Below are positions 1 to 15,236 of a stretch of 64,000 bases of DNA, piece after piece (the stretch's first letter is position 1; each line of letters begins with the position of its first letter). The position numbers and the translations under genes were made by a program. The stretch is from Rhodococcus sovatensis. GTDB lineage: Bacteria > Actinomycetota > Actinomycetes > Mycobacteriales > Mycobacteriaceae. The DNA is taken from assembly GCF_037327425.1 (NCBI RefSeq), contig NZ_CP147846.1, positions 1,054,001-1,118,000 on the forward strand. The letters run 5' to 3'. The notes under the pieces are model-generated. The model saw only the letters and a program-made list of their open reading frames with translations, had not been told where the DNA came from and searched no databases.

Positions 1-944
1 ATCTGTTGGAGGAGATAGCCCTCGCTGACCAGGTCGGACTCTATTCGTTCGGCATCGGTGAGCATCATCGCAGCGAGTACTACGACTCGGCCCCATCGAT
101 CATTTTGGCTGCCGCGGCCGCGCGAACGGAGAACATCCGGCTCGGTAGCGCAGTCAAGGTGCTCAGCGCAGACGACCCGGTTCGAGTCTTCCAGGAGTTC
201 GCTACTCTCGATTTGATCTCCAAGGGCCGGATCGACCTAGTGGTGGGTCGCGGCTCCTTCACCGAGTCGTTCCCCCTGTTCGGTCTGGACTTGGCCGATT
301 ACGACTCACTCTTCGCCGAGAAGTTGGACCTCCTGCTGCAGATCCGCGACAACGTCGAGGTCACCTGGTCCGGCCGGCACCGCCCGGCACTGAATCGACA
401 GGGCATTTATCCCCGACCGATGCAGGATCAATTGCCGATCTGGGTCGGCGTCGGTGGAACGCCCGAGTCCTTCGCCCGTGCAGGGCTACTGGGGCTTCCT
501 CTGATGATTGCCATCATCGGTGGGGAACCACGTCAATTCGCCCCGCTCGTCGATCTGTACCGGCGCGCCGGAGCGCAAGCGGGCCACCCGCCGGAGCAGC
601 TGAAAGTGGGGCTGCACGTGTTCGGATTCGTCGCCGAGACCACGGAGGCCGCAGCGGACACCATCTACCCCGGCTGGAACGAGATGTTCACCAAGATCTC
701 TCGCGAGCGCGGGTTCGCTCGGCGCAGCCGACACCAGTTCGACGCCACCTCCGGTCCCGACGGCGCATTCTTCATGGGGGATCCGCAGACGGTGGCCGAC
801 AAGATCGTGCGAGTCAGCGAGCAACTGGGCGGTGTGGACAGACTGTCGTTGCAGATGACGAATCCTCGATTGGCTCACGGCGACCTGCTTCGCGGCATCG
901 AACTGCTCGGCACCGAGGTCGCGCCGATCGTGGCACAGGTCTAG
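1..944 (+). CDS. LLM-class flavin-dependent monooxygenase, 5'-truncated by the window edge
   Basis: This looks like a bacterial-luciferase-like (LLM) oxidoreductase, a family of flavin-dependent monooxygenases with varied substrates. The TIM-barrel features are visible: the GIGEHH strand early in the protein, IRLGSAVKVLS, a GRIDLVVGRGS segment, and PIWVGVGGTPES. About 314 residues lie in the window. The frame is open to the left edge, and full-length members are usually near 340-350 residues, so some 30 N-terminal residues are missing. The TTG at position 6 is an internal codon rather than a credible start. The stop is 13 bp from the stop of the convergent permease. The substrate cannot be read from sequence. 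Confidence 0.85.
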   Translation, partial: LLEEIALADQVGLYSFGIGEHHRSEYYDSAPSIILAAAAARTENIRLGSAVKVLSADDPVRVFQEFATLDLISKGRIDLVVGRGSFTESFPLFGLDLADYDSLFAEKLDLLLQIRDNVEVTWSGRHRPALNRQGIYPRPMQDQLPIWVGVGGTPESFARAGLLGLPLMIAIIGGEPRQFAPLVDLYRRAGAQAGHPPEQLKVGLHVFGFVAETTEAAADTIYPGWNEMFTKISRERGFARRSRHQFDATSGPDGAFFMGDPQTVADKIVRVSEQLGGVDRLSLQMTNPRLAHGDLLRGIELLGTEVAPIVAQV

Positions 945-957
945 TTCTCCAGTTTGG

Positions 958-2433
958 TCATTTCGTGGGATCGGTGAACAGATCCGAGTCGTCGGATGTG
1001 TTGTCGAGTGCGTGGCGATCGAACCGGAGCATGTACAAGAAGTAGGCGAGACCAGGGATGAGCAATCCGACAACGATGGTGATGGTCGCCCAGGTCGTGG
1101 AAGCGGTGAGCACCACGGCGAGCGCTACTGTCACCCACACCAATGCGGCGATCGCCACTGGCAATTCGAATCGACCGAGGTCGAAGCCACTTTTTCCTTT
1201 CCCGAACTTCCGACGTACTCCGAGGTAGAGCACGATCGTCATGAGGTAGAGGCCGATGTTGAAGATTGCACCGGTTGCGATGAGCTGCAATAGCGCAGCA
1301 CCTGGCATCACGAGCATCAAGATCACGCCGACGGCCAACACCAAAAGCGTGGCGGGAATGGGTGTCTTGGTGCGGGAATTGACCCTGCGCATCACTTGGT
1401 GGCCTGGAAACCGACCGTCGCGCGACATCGCGAAGATGTAGCGGGCCGTCGATGCCATGGTGACCAGCGCCGCTCCGAAAAACGCGACGGCAATGGCGGC
1501 AAGGAGCGGTCTTTCCAGCCCGTTTCCGAACTGTTGATGCATGATCTCGGCCACCGACGATTCGCTCGCCGACGCCGATGGCAAATCCTTGATTGCCACC
1601 GTCAGCACGACGATGAACAAAAACCCCAGCAGGCCGGCCGCTGCGACCGAGCCGATGATGGCGCGAGGCACACTACGGAAAGGGTTCTCGGCCTCTTCCG
1701 ACATGTTGGCGGCTGTTTCGAACCCGACCAGGGTGGTCAGGCCCATGAGCGACGCTGCCATCAATCCACCGCCGATGGCGAAATAATCGGCGTTGCTCTC
1801 CGCGACACCCCGGGAGAACAGATTGTCCGTTGTTCCCTCACCCATCACGATGACCACAACCGCGAACGCGAGACCAAGGACGAGGAGGATGCCGATCTCG
1901 ACGCCCACCGACAGCGAGTTGACCCAACCGACGATGCGCGTTGCCGCGATCGCCAGCATGGTCTGTACAACCAGCAGCGCCACAGTGATCAAGCGTGCGG
2001 TCGTTTCGTTGGGCTCCATGTTGAACAGAGGCATCAGGCACTGGCTTGCCAGAGCGTTGTTGATTGCCACCGGCGCGGTCACCGCGCACAGGACTGCAAT
2101 CCAGCCGAAAGCCCAACCGATCTTGGGGCTGGCCAGTCTTGATGCCCACGTATAGCTGGAGCCGCTGAGCGGTATCCGCGCCGCGAATTGTGCATAGACC
2201 AGCGCCACCAGTAGTTGTCCCACCGCTACGACGGGGAACAGCCAGATCCCCACAGGTCCAGCGTTACGCAGAACGTCGTCGTATGTCGCGAAGATGCCGA
2301 TGACAACCGACACCGACGCGAACGAGATGGCGAACATCTGGAACCCGTTCAGCGACCGCTTCAGCACGGGTTCATAGCCGCAGTCCCGACATGCATCGTC
2401 GGCGGCCTCATCTCCTGCCAGGCTCTTCGTCAC
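958..2433 (-). CDS. APC-superfamily amino-acid permease
   Basis: A 491-residue integral membrane protein of the amino acid-polyamine-organocation superfamily, presumably taking up an amino acid or amine across the cytoplasmic membrane. The hydrophilic N-terminus holds a CRDCGY motif. It is followed by about 12 hydrophobic segments, with the typical early FAISFASVSVVIG helix, then PLSGSSYTWASRLASP, then GFETAANMSEEAENPFRSVPRAI, which is characteristic of GABA/choline-type APC permeases. The length is normal for the family. The gene ends tail-to-tail with the LLM gene. Its start is 72 bp downstream, in the sense of transcription, of the flavin oxidase stop, so the two could be co-transcribed. 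The substrate is unknown. Confidence 0.9.
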   Translation of the reverse strand: MTKSLAGDEAADDACRDCGYEPVLKRSLNGFQMFAISFASVSVVIGIFATYDDVLRNAGPVGIWLFPVVAVGQLLVALVYAQFAARIPLSGSSYTWASRLASPKIGWAFGWIAVLCAVTAPVAINNALASQCLMPLFNMEPNETTARLITVALLVVQTMLAIAATRIVGWVNSLSVGVEIGILLVLGLAFAVVVIVMGEGTTDNLFSRGVAESNADYFAIGGGLMAASLMGLTTLVGFETAANMSEEAENPFRSVPRAIIGSVAAAGLLGFLFIVVLTVAIKDLPSASASESSVAEIMHQQFGNGLERPLLAAIAVAFFGAALVTMASTARYIFAMSRDGRFPGHQVMRRVNSRTKTPIPATLLVLAVGVILMLVMPGAALLQLIATGAIFNIGLYLMTIVLYLGVRRKFGKGKSGFDLGRFELPVAIAALVWVTVALAVVLTASTTWATITIVVGLLIPGLAYFLYMLRFDRHALDNTSDDSDLFTDPTK

Positions 2434-2505
2434 CGTGCTTCACCGGCCTTTCAGTAGGACGTGCGGTCAGAAGCGGAATCCGAGAGGTTGGTTGAACGTT
2501 CGCGA

Positions 2506-3870
2506 TCACGTGGCAGGTGGAATGCTCTGCTCATAGTGAAAGACGTTGGCGGGGTCGTACTTCGACTTGATGGTGCGCAGTTGCTCGACGCCGGCTCCCC
2601 AATACGACGTCTCCCAGTGCGGTGTGTCGGCGTTAGGAACATTGACGTAGGCATCGGTGACAAACGGCGCCATCGCCTCAGCGAACTCCGCGACCCAGAC
2701 CAGGCAGGGTTCGGTCAGCGGGTCGGCATCGGGACGAACCCCGTCGCCTCGGGTGCCCCAACCTGCGCCCGGCTCTGCGTAGAACAGGGCATCGCGGTGC
2801 GCGAATGCCGAGCCTCCTGCTGGCGTTTGCGCAACGGCGCCGCCGAACGCATTGGTCATGTAGTTGCACTTGGGTGTCGGTGCGCATGCCAGGAACGAGC
2901 CGATGACATCGATTCCATCGGCGGGGAGTGGTTCGGATATGAACTGTGAGGAGAATTTCCAGTTGGCTGGTTCCTCGTCGATGGGTATCTGGAACGCCGC
3001 ATAGTTGTCGGCCCAGTTCTTGTTGGTCATCGACACCTCGGGATCACCCACCGACAAGATGGGTGCCAAGATCTTTTTCGCTTCGCCCTCGGACCCGTCT
3101 GCAAGGACACCGAGAAGTACCACTGCCTCTGGGCTTATCTCGAGCTGACTGGTCATGCGGTTGTCGGTGTGGGGCGCCGAGCGCTGCCAGGCTTCGAACA
3201 CTGCCGGCAGGTCATTCAGTCCGGGCCACGTTGCCGTGATGTAGACGGTCTGCGTCAGTGGATAAACCTTGTAGGTCAGTGACGTCACGATTCCGAAGTT
3301 CCCGTTGCCGGCACCCCTGAGTGCCCAGAGCAGGTCCGAGTTCTCGGTCTCGCTAGCCACAATCGCTGTGGCTCCACCGTCATCGGACGCGACAACGATC
3401 TCGGCTGCGAGCAGATTGTCCGACGCCATCCCGAAAACACGGGTCAACAGTCCAAATCCCCCGCCGAGAGTGGCCCCCACCAGGCCGACGGATCCTTCGG
3501 TACCCGTCGGTGCGGCAACGCCGGCCTCGCCGAGCAGCGCCACGGCTTCGAGTTGATTGAGTCCCGCGCCGACGGTGGCGGTGTTCGACACGACGTCCAC
3601 AGTCGCTGACTTGATGTCACTGACATCGATGACGATCCCGTCGTCGACGCTCGACCAGCCCTCGAGACAATGTCGGCCGCTTCGAATCCTCGGCGCCACA
3701 TCGTTCTGCCTCGCCCAGGCGAGCGCATTGACGACATCTTGCGTGTTCTGCGCGAAGACGATCACCGCTGGTTTGTGATCGAAGAGCAGGTTCCACCCAG
3801 CACTTGCTTCGGAGTAGGTGGAATCTGGCGGCCGGACCACCCGGCCGGTCAGCTCGGCCGAGGATCTCAT
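2506..3870 (-). CDS. FAD-linked oxidase of the berberine-bridge/6-hydroxynicotine oxidase type
   Basis: A 454-residue PCMH-fold flavin oxidase that probably oxidises an alcohol or amine with transfer of electrons to oxygen. The FAD-binding half carries RSGRHCLEGWS, whose His is the usual site of 8-alpha covalent FAD linkage, and GLVGATLGGGFGLLTRVFG. The C-terminal YDPANVFHYEQSIP is the BBE-type tail. The second, cysteinyl attachment site of bicovalent members appears to be replaced (PTGTEGSVG), so single covalent attachment is expected, as in 6-hydroxy-D-nicotine oxidase. An upstream start at 4020 would add 50 low-complexity residues. The ATG at 3870 has GAGGG upstream and begins just before the domain. 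No export signal is seen. Confidence 0.85.
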   Translation of the reverse strand: MRSSAELTGRVVRPPDSTYSEASAGWNLLFDHKPAVIVFAQNTQDVVNALAWARQNDVAPRIRSGRHCLEGWSSVDDGIVIDVSDIKSATVDVVSNTATVGAGLNQLEAVALLGEAGVAAPTGTEGSVGLVGATLGGGFGLLTRVFGMASDNLLAAEIVVASDDGGATAIVASETENSDLLWALRGAGNGNFGIVTSLTYKVYPLTQTVYITATWPGLNDLPAVFEAWQRSAPHTDNRMTSQLEISPEAVVLLGVLADGSEGEAKKILAPILSVGDPEVSMTNKNWADNYAAFQIPIDEEPANWKFSSQFISEPLPADGIDVIGSFLACAPTPKCNYMTNAFGGAVAQTPAGGSAFAHRDALFYAEPGAGWGTRGDGVRPDADPLTEPCLVWVAEFAEAMAPFVTDAYVNVPNADTPHWETSYWGAGVEQLRTIKSKYDPANVFHYEQSIPPAT

Positions 3871-4356
3871 CCGCTCACCCTCGACCACATGATCAGCGAC
3901 GCGTGAACACTGGTGAGGGGGAACCGAACGCTGGGTGGAGAAAAGGCACGTTGTTCTCAGTTGCACCGATGTCGGCGGCTGTACCGGACTTACCTTGCAC
4001 GACAGCGCAATCCGCCGCAATCTGAGCCTTCATCACTAGATCCGATCTATTGTGATGGTGTTGCCGGAACTTTAACAGAGACAAGGTCATCGCTTGCCGA
4101 ATTGTGCAAAACCGCTCGAGAGCATCGAGGAATTGGCATCGCGGGCGCGGCCGTCAATCTGAGTCACTGCGGCTTCGGCCATCGAAGGCGGCTCTTTTCA
4201 GCCCAGTCAATATAAAGAATAGGTAATGAATTCGTATATTTGGTCCAAATTGCGAGAATCGGAGTGCCAGTCGTGTCTGTCGGCGACAAGCCCCTCCTTG
4301 CCGTCTCGCAATCGCCGGCGGTGAATTGTCGTGGCGCTTGGAAGATCTGGGCGGGA
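3871..4356. other. Intergenic region of 486 bp, no convincing gene
   Basis: This stretch lies upstream of the flavin oxidase and downstream of the ABC permease. It is distinctly more AT-rich around 4190-4260 than its surroundings. Short open frames exist on both strands, but none shows a recognisable domain, a good ribosome-binding site or coding-like codon use. It probably holds the oxidase promoter; I cannot place a promoter with confidence. Confidence 0.4.
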
Positions 4357-6744
4357 TCATTTATTGCTCGCCGGCCCGCGTCGGAAGCTCATTGCCGACG
4401 CGGTAACTCCCATCATGGACACTATTGCCAGTGGCACCATCGAGGCCTGTACCCAGTCGAGGTGAACACCTACCGGGCTTCCTGTGGTGTTCGACAGACC
4501 GGCAGCCATTTCGTGTAGCGGTAAGAGCGTACAGAGCGCACCGAGCAACACGCCGCACGTGCCGGCGACAGCAGCCTCGATGACGACCACTCCGCTGATT
4601 TGCCGTTTGGTGGCACCGGAGTGTGCCAGTGTGCGCACTTGGGTCTTCCGATGCCGCATGGACATCGCGATTGTGATGGTGGTTGCGAGTACGGCGTAGC
4701 TGACAGCGACTGCAATGAATGTCATGACATAGCGATTGAGCAGAGTCAGGTCCTTGTCGTAGCGGGTCGAAGACCACGTGATCGCATCCGTGACGTGTGT
4801 GCCTGCGGGGGGCTCGACGGAGGTCTGGACAGATGACGAGCGCACGAACACCTCGTCCGCCACGGCCGAGGGGTCGTGCGAACGAATGAGGCCTTCGGAC
4901 AGGGACACGCCAGGATGTTCACCGCGTAATTCGTTCACGATCGTCGTGATCCTCGGGTCGATGGCTGTCCCATCTGCCATCACCAGAGTGACGGGATCGC
5001 CAGTTCGCCAGCCGTTCTCCTCGGCCAAGTAGCGGGGCACCTCGAAGCCGGTAGGCTCAGCAGCGCTCGGGAGTGTCGTGATGGGAAGCGCGACGGTGGA
5101 TCCAGGAACGACGAGCCGGGCTCGGCTGGATAGTCCCACTCTGACGACATCGTATTTCTTGTATACCTGGGACACCTGATCGGCCGTGAGGTAATCGGCA
5201 TCGGATACCACCACTGACTGGCCCTGTAGCTGACCTGCCGTCTCTGCCGGGTACGCGATTCGCATCGTAGGAATGAATCCACTCGTGAGGATGGCGAGGG
5301 CCGCCGCGATGATCGCCGGCGCAGCGATCGAGCCCGACCGGCGCGGGTTTGTGGCGACCTCGGCGCTGGCAACCATCAGCGGGGCGGACGGCCGGATCCG
5401 GCAGGGCAGCCACAGCAAGATTCGTGCCAGTCGAGGCACCAAAACCGCTGCGAGACATGCGGCAGCGATAGCAGAAGTCAGAGCGATGACGATCGCCATC
5501 AACACCGAGTCCAGAGCTGGCACCGTGCGACCGGCGACCACCTCGATCACGACGAGCGCAGCCAATGCGGTTCCACCGAGCGTTCGTAACCGCCCGTGGC
5601 CCTTGCGTGGACGGGTCGACTCGGGTCGCATTGCGGCCAGCGGGCTCACCCGCGAAGCGCTCACCGCCGAGATGGCGGCTCCGATCACGGCGATGGCGAT
5701 ACCTCCCACGGCCGTTGCCAAGGCAGTGGGCCAGGCGACCGTCACGCCGAGATCGGCAGGCAGGATCCCCCACGATCGCAACATTGCGGCCAACGGCACC
5801 GTCGCCAGCACCCCGGCCGCAGCTCCCGCGACCGATCCCACCGTCCCCAGCAGCGCGGCTTCCAGCATCACCACGCGGCGCAGCTGCTTCGGCAGCGCTC
5901 CGGTTGCGCGAAGGAGACCGAATTCTTGCGTGCGCTCATCGACCGTAAACTTCGAGGTGACCGCGACGACGAAGAGACTCACGACCAACGACGCAAGGGC
6001 CAGCGCCGTCAGGAACTGACTGCTCAGATAGCGGCTTTTCGCGACCGAGTCATCTTGCAGGGCACTGCGATCGGTCACCACCTCGCCGCCGAACTGCGCC
6101 GCGACCTCCTGCACCGAGGCTGCAGCCGACTGATCGGTGATCTGAATGCCGAGGAGATTGGCGGCGGGGGCAAACTGCGTGGCGGTAGCGTCGTCGAAGT
6201 AGACGCCAGGACCGTCGGTGGTGCCGACAACTTTCACCTCGACATCGCCACGTGCAGTCCGAAGTTTGACCCTTTCACCGACGGAGGCACCGAACTCCTG
6301 CCCGAGCGCGATCTCCGACGCCTGCTGCGGTTGCTCACCGGAAATCAGTCGGTAGGGAGCCAGCGACGTGCTCGACCACCCATGCCCGGTGACCTGTGGA
6401 TCCTCCGTCGGCAGCGCTCCGGACGGGGTAACGATCTGCGCAAGGAAGCTACGGTCCGCCACAACATCGGTGATACCCGGGATCGAGCGGATCTGCTGCG
6501 TCAGCTGGGCGAGCCGGTCTCCGCCCCACGCGCTGCGGTCACCCGCCTGACCCAGCACATTCGTTGCTCGCTCGCCGGCGACCACCAACGACGCCCCCTG
6601 TAGCCGCTCGGGTGGCTGCGGTCCTGCGGCAGCCATGACTTGTGCAGTGGCCGTGGTGATCAGAACGCCGACGAACACCGCCAGCAGTACCCCCAGCGCG
6701 GCCGTCATCCGGCGTCGGAAAGACGCCACTGCCCATGTGATCAT
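4357..6744 (-). CDS. ABC exporter permease, FtsX/MacB type
   Basis: A 795-residue permease with two FtsX domains. An N-terminal membrane helix (MITWAVASFRRRM followed by a hydrophobic stretch) precedes a large extracytoplasmic domain. Next comes a block of three helices with the intracellular motif TQEFGLLRATGALPKQLRR, then a second half ending in another block with KTQVRTLAHSGATKRQISG. This is the ten-helix layout of actinobacterial antimicrobial-peptide or lipid export permeases. Its start overlaps the ATPase stop (ATGA), so the two are translationally coupled. The neighbouring two-component system suggests induction by an envelope stress or antibiotic. The export substrate is unknown. Confidence 0.92.
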   Translation of the reverse strand: MITWAVASFRRRMTAALGVLLAVFVGVLITTATAQVMAAAGPQPPERLQGASLVVAGERATNVLGQAGDRSAWGGDRLAQLTQQIRSIPGITDVVADRSFLAQIVTPSGALPTEDPQVTGHGWSSTSLAPYRLISGEQPQQASEIALGQEFGASVGERVKLRTARGDVEVKVVGTTDGPGVYFDDATATQFAPAANLLGIQITDQSAAASVQEVAAQFGGEVVTDRSALQDDSVAKSRYLSSQFLTALALASLVVSLFVVAVTSKFTVDERTQEFGLLRATGALPKQLRRVVMLEAALLGTVGSVAGAAAGVLATVPLAAMLRSWGILPADLGVTVAWPTALATAVGGIAIAVIGAAISAVSASRVSPLAAMRPESTRPRKGHGRLRTLGGTALAALVVIEVVAGRTVPALDSVLMAIVIALTSAIAAACLAAVLVPRLARILLWLPCRIRPSAPLMVASAEVATNPRRSGSIAAPAIIAAALAILTSGFIPTMRIAYPAETAGQLQGQSVVVSDADYLTADQVSQVYKKYDVVRVGLSSRARLVVPGSTVALPITTLPSAAEPTGFEVPRYLAEENGWRTGDPVTLVMADGTAIDPRITTIVNELRGEHPGVSLSEGLIRSHDPSAVADEVFVRSSSVQTSVEPPAGTHVTDAITWSSTRYDKDLTLLNRYVMTFIAVAVSYAVLATTITIAMSMRHRKTQVRTLAHSGATKRQISGVVVIEAAVAGTCGVLLGALCTLLPLHEMAAGLSNTTGSPVGVHLDWVQASMVPLAIVSMMGVTASAMSFRRGPASNK

Positions 6745-7520
6745 GCTCTGACCTCAGCCATCCGAGCAGCGATCTGGGCGGCGGTCCGGTTGTCGCCCGG
6801 TACGCCCCGGTGGTGCTGTAGATCGTCGACCACTCTCCCGTCACGGAGAAACAGCACTCGATCGGCGAACGACGCCGCGGTCGGATCGTGGGTCACCATC
6901 ACCACGGTCTGGCCCTCGCGATCCACGACACTGCGCAGCAACTCCAGGACCGACCGCGAGCCGGCAGAGTCCAATGCACCCGTGGGCTCGTCCGCGAACA
7001 CCACTTCGGGCCCGGACACCAGGGCTCGAGCGACGGCGACCCGTTGTTGCTGGCCGCCGGAAAGTTGAGACGGCCGATGATGCATCCGATCCCCTAGACC
7101 GACCCTCGTCAGTCCTGCGGTGATACGGGAACGCTCAGGCTTGCGGCCAGCAAGCCGCAGAGGCAGCTCGAGATTCTGGATTGCCGTCAGCGAGTCGATG
7201 AGGTTGTAGGACTGAAAAACGAAACCCACCTTGGATCGGCGCAGGAGGGTCCGTGCCTTTTCGCTGAGGGAGCCGATCTCGACGTCGCCGATGAAGGTCT
7301 CCCCACCGTTCAATCGGTCAAGTCCTGCAGCGCACTGCAACAGCGTCGATTTGCCCGATCCCGACGGGCCCATCACCGCAGTGAAGGTCCTGCGGTGGAA
7401 GTCGACGTCGAGGTCGTTCAATGCGTCGACGGTCTCGTCGCCCAGTTCGTACCGGCGGCGCGCGGCGCGCATGCGAACCGCAGGTTGCTCATTGGTGATC
7501 TGATAGATGGCGTTGTGCAT
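6741..7520 (-). CDS. ABC exporter ATPase, MacB/LolD type
   Basis: A 259-residue ATPase that should power the FtsX-type permease immediately downstream. It has Walker A GPSGSGKST, the Q-loop in VGFVFQSYNLIDSLTA, signature LSGGQQQRVAVARAL, Walker B VVFADEPTGALDS and the H-loop in VMVTHDPTAAS. The DEPTGALDS form is typical of the LolD/MacB/FtsE family. The C-terminal tail after the H-loop region is about 40 residues. The gene is divergent from the histidine kinase across a 130-bp region, a common arrangement in which the NarL-type regulator controls the exporter. Confidence 0.95.
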   Translation of the reverse strand: MHNAIYQITNEQPAVRMRAARRRYELGDETVDALNDLDVDFHRRTFTAVMGPSGSGKSTLLQCAAGLDRLNGGETFIGDVEIGSLSEKARTLLRRSKVGFVFQSYNLIDSLTAIQNLELPLRLAGRKPERSRITAGLTRVGLGDRMHHRPSQLSGGQQQRVAVARALVSGPEVVFADEPTGALDSAGSRSVLELLRSVVDREGQTVVMVTHDPTAASFADRVLFLRDGRVVDDLQHHRGVPGDNRTAAQIAARMAEVRA

Positions 7521-7650
7521 GATCTCCAGCGAAGCCGACCGGCCGAGCCGTCGGTACGAGGAAAGCCGTCGAACCTCATGAGGCTGTACCCGTGAAAACC
7601 TTGTGGTTTACCGCAATATCCGTGGGTACCTGCTCGGCTAGGCTGCATGC
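7521..7650. promoter_or_regulatory. Divergent control region between ABC exporter and two-component system
   Basis: This 130-bp region must carry both divergent promoters. It contains an interrupted inverted repeat around 7594-7611 (AAAACC, TTGT, GGTTTA) and a short palindrome CCTCATGAGG near 7574-7583. Either could be an operator for the adjacent NarL-type regulator, but the arms are short, so this is only a candidate. Confidence 0.35.
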
Positions 7651-8871
7651 GTGCTGGTGAACCGTGTTGTGTACCCACCCGACCTCGCGGATCGAAGTGC
7701 CATCAGCCCGCTTCTCCGGCGATGGCTGGGCGCGCTTGCCGGGGTTCTGCTCGGGACCGTCACGGCAGTTTCGGAGCTCCTGTTCTCCGTGTTGGCGTTG
7801 CTCGCCCTCGGGTTGGCACGTATTCTCGGCCGGCGGGGCAGACTGCTGCAATCCGCAGTCGCCGAGACTGCACTGGCGTTGTCCGAGTTAGAGATTCGGC
7901 GTATCGCCCGTTTCCACGGCAGGCTCCACACTGACGTGCTGACCCCTCGCCGGTGCCGTTTGTACCTCGGCCTGCGGTGGTCGATCGGGCTACTCGGAAT
8001 TGGCGTGGTCCTTCTGCTGACGCTCTGTCTCCTCGTGGCCGGCTCGATGGTCTCGGCGTGGGGCTTGAATGGTGGATGGGGCCTGATCGAGAACTCCGAT
8101 CGGGTCGACAGTGGACTCGTAGCGGTCGCGGCGCTGCCCGGGATCCTCTTGATCTTCGTTGCGGTTGTCGGCGTGGCAGGGGTTGGATCGCTGGACCACT
8201 GGTTCGTCATCCACGTACTCGGCCGGCAGTCAGATCGGTTGCTGCACCAGCGGGTAGCCGAGCTGACGAGCAGCCGCGACCACGTGGTCGATGCCATCAA
8301 CGACGAACGCCGCCGCATCGAGCGCGACCTGCACGACGGGGTACAGCAGCAGTTGGTTGCCCTAGGGATGCTCATCGGCCGGGCCCGCCGCGCCGACAAG
8401 CCCGACAAGATGCACGATCTCCTTGCCCAAGCCCACATCGCATCCCAGGGGGCGATCAGCGAACTACGCGAGGTAGCCAACCGGGTGTACCCGATCGCAC
8501 TCGATCAGTCCGGTCTGCACGCGGCGATCGAGACGATGGCCCAGCGGGCAAGCGTTCCCATCCGCATCACATACGAATTGACGGAGAGGTTGCGACCAGC
8601 TGTGGAGACGGTCATCTACTTCGTCGTCTCGGAAGCGGTGACCAACGCAACCAAGCACGCCTTCCCGCAACTAGTGGAGGTCACCGTCACCCATCAGAGG
8701 TTCGACCGCGTGCTGGCAACCATCACCGACGACGGGCCCGGCGGGGCCGATCCGTCCGGTACCGGCTTGTCCGGCCTGGCCCGCCGCGTCGCAGCATTGG
8801 ATGGCACGCTGACCGTGCACAGCCCGGTCGGTGGACCGACCGTCGTGACAGCGAGCGTCCCGTGCGGGTGA
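7651..8871 (+). CDS. Sensor histidine kinase, NarX/DesK-like HisKA_3 type
   Basis: A 406-residue membrane sensor kinase. There is a hydrophobic segment near residues 25-55 and further helices around residues 110-185, so most of the sensor part is membrane-embedded. The dimerisation and phosphoacceptor helix reads ERRRIERDLHDGVQQQL, with the phosphorylated His at about residue 228. The HATPase domain has the N box SEAVTNATKHA and the G boxes ITDDGPGG and GTGLSGLARRVAALDG. The GTG start at 7651 gives MLVNRVV. The stop overlaps the response regulator start. The small extracytoplasmic sensing surface fits intramembrane-sensing kinases that work with ABC exporters such as the divergent one. Confidence 0.93.
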   Translation: MLVNRVVYPPDLADRSAISPLLRRWLGALAGVLLGTVTAVSELLFSVLALLALGLARILGRRGRLLQSAVAETALALSELEIRRIARFHGRLHTDVLTPRRCRLYLGLRWSIGLLGIGVVLLLTLCLLVAGSMVSAWGLNGGWGLIENSDRVDSGLVAVAALPGILLIFVAVVGVAGVGSLDHWFVIHVLGRQSDRLLHQRVAELTSSRDHVVDAINDERRRIERDLHDGVQQQLVALGMLIGRARRADKPDKMHDLLAQAHIASQGAISELREVANRVYPIALDQSGLHAAIETMAQRASVPIRITYELTERLRPAVETVIYFVVSEAVTNATKHAFPQLVEVTVTHQRFDRVLATITDDGPGGADPSGTGLSGLARRVAALDGTLTVHSPVGGPTVVTASVPCG

Positions 8872-9506
8872 TCGTCGCGGAGGACTCGACATTGCTGCGT
8901 GAGGGTTTGGTTCGCCTGCTCGTGGACGAAGGTCACGACGTGATCGCGTCCGTTTCGGACGCCGACGCGCTTCTCGACGCCGTGGAACGGGATCGTCCGG
9001 ACGTCGTCGTCACCGACGTCCGAATGCCTCCTGATCACAGCGACGAGGGACTGCGGGCGGCACTGACCATTCGCGGTCGATGGCCCGAGGTGGCGGTACT
9101 CGTACTCTCCCAGTACGTCGAAAACCGTTATGCAGCAGAGTTGATCAGCGGATCTGTAGGGAGGGTCGGGTACCTGCTGAAGGACCGCGTCGCGCAGGTC
9201 GACGAGTTCTTGGACGCCCTGAACAGGGTGGCCGACGGCGGGACGGCCTTCGATCCAGAGGTGGTGCGACAGCTGTTGTCCCGCACGACCCGATCGAATC
9301 CCCTCGAACGACTCACTCCGCGCGAGCGCGATGTACTCGAGCTGATGGCGCAAGGTCTCACCAACGCGCGAATTTCGGCTGATCTGTACATTTCTGTGAG
9401 CTCCACGGAGAAGCATGCAAACGCGATTTTCGACAAACTCGGACTGGCGAACTCCTCGGGTGTGAGCCGTCGTGTGACGGCCGTGGTGGCATACCTGCGC
9501 ACGTGA
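8862..9506 (+). CDS. NarL/LuxR-family response regulator
   Basis: A 214-residue response regulator paired with the overlapping kinase. The receiver domain begins MRVIVAEDSTLLREGL, has the acidic pair early and the phosphorylated Asp at about residue 52 in DVVVTDVRMPP. The Lys is in YLLKDRV. The LuxR-type helix-turn-helix follows: LTPRERDVLELMAQGLTNARISADLY. I chose the GTG at 8862, which overlaps the kinase stop by 10 bp and gives the family's usual length. The frame is open much further upstream, but that extension lies inside the kinase gene. Likely target: the divergent ABC exporter. Confidence 0.95.
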   Translation: MRVIVAEDSTLLREGLVRLLVDEGHDVIASVSDADALLDAVERDRPDVVVTDVRMPPDHSDEGLRAALTIRGRWPEVAVLVLSQYVENRYAAELISGSVGRVGYLLKDRVAQVDEFLDALNRVADGGTAFDPEVVRQLLSRTTRSNPLERLTPRERDVLELMAQGLTNARISADLYISVSSTEKHANAIFDKLGLANSSGVSRRVTAVVAYLRT

Positions 9507-9682
9507 CCGGGTGACCTGCTCTCGCTTCCCTTCTCTGGTTGAGGGCAACGTCGGCCATTGGCGGCGCCCTGCGTTCGATAGGCGGCTCCGATCGCACGAA
9601 CATTATGTGCTCCTCGCTGCGCGCGAGGGGCGGGTGTCCTCGAACCTGGACTTCGAAACCTCCTAGCGGATCAAGGAATGCG

Positions 9683-15229
<5,547 letters not shown>

Positions 15230-15236
15230 TGTGCGG

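Noticed and set aside
7953..8861. A long in-frame extension before the response regulator
   Set aside because: It lies wholly inside the kinase gene in another frame, is Arg/Pro-rich and has no domain; the regulator starts at the overlapping GTG.
9612..9628. A 6-bp hairpin before the carboxylase gene as an attenuator
   Set aside because: The stem is short, there is no T-run and no leader peptide; such hairpins are frequent in this base composition.
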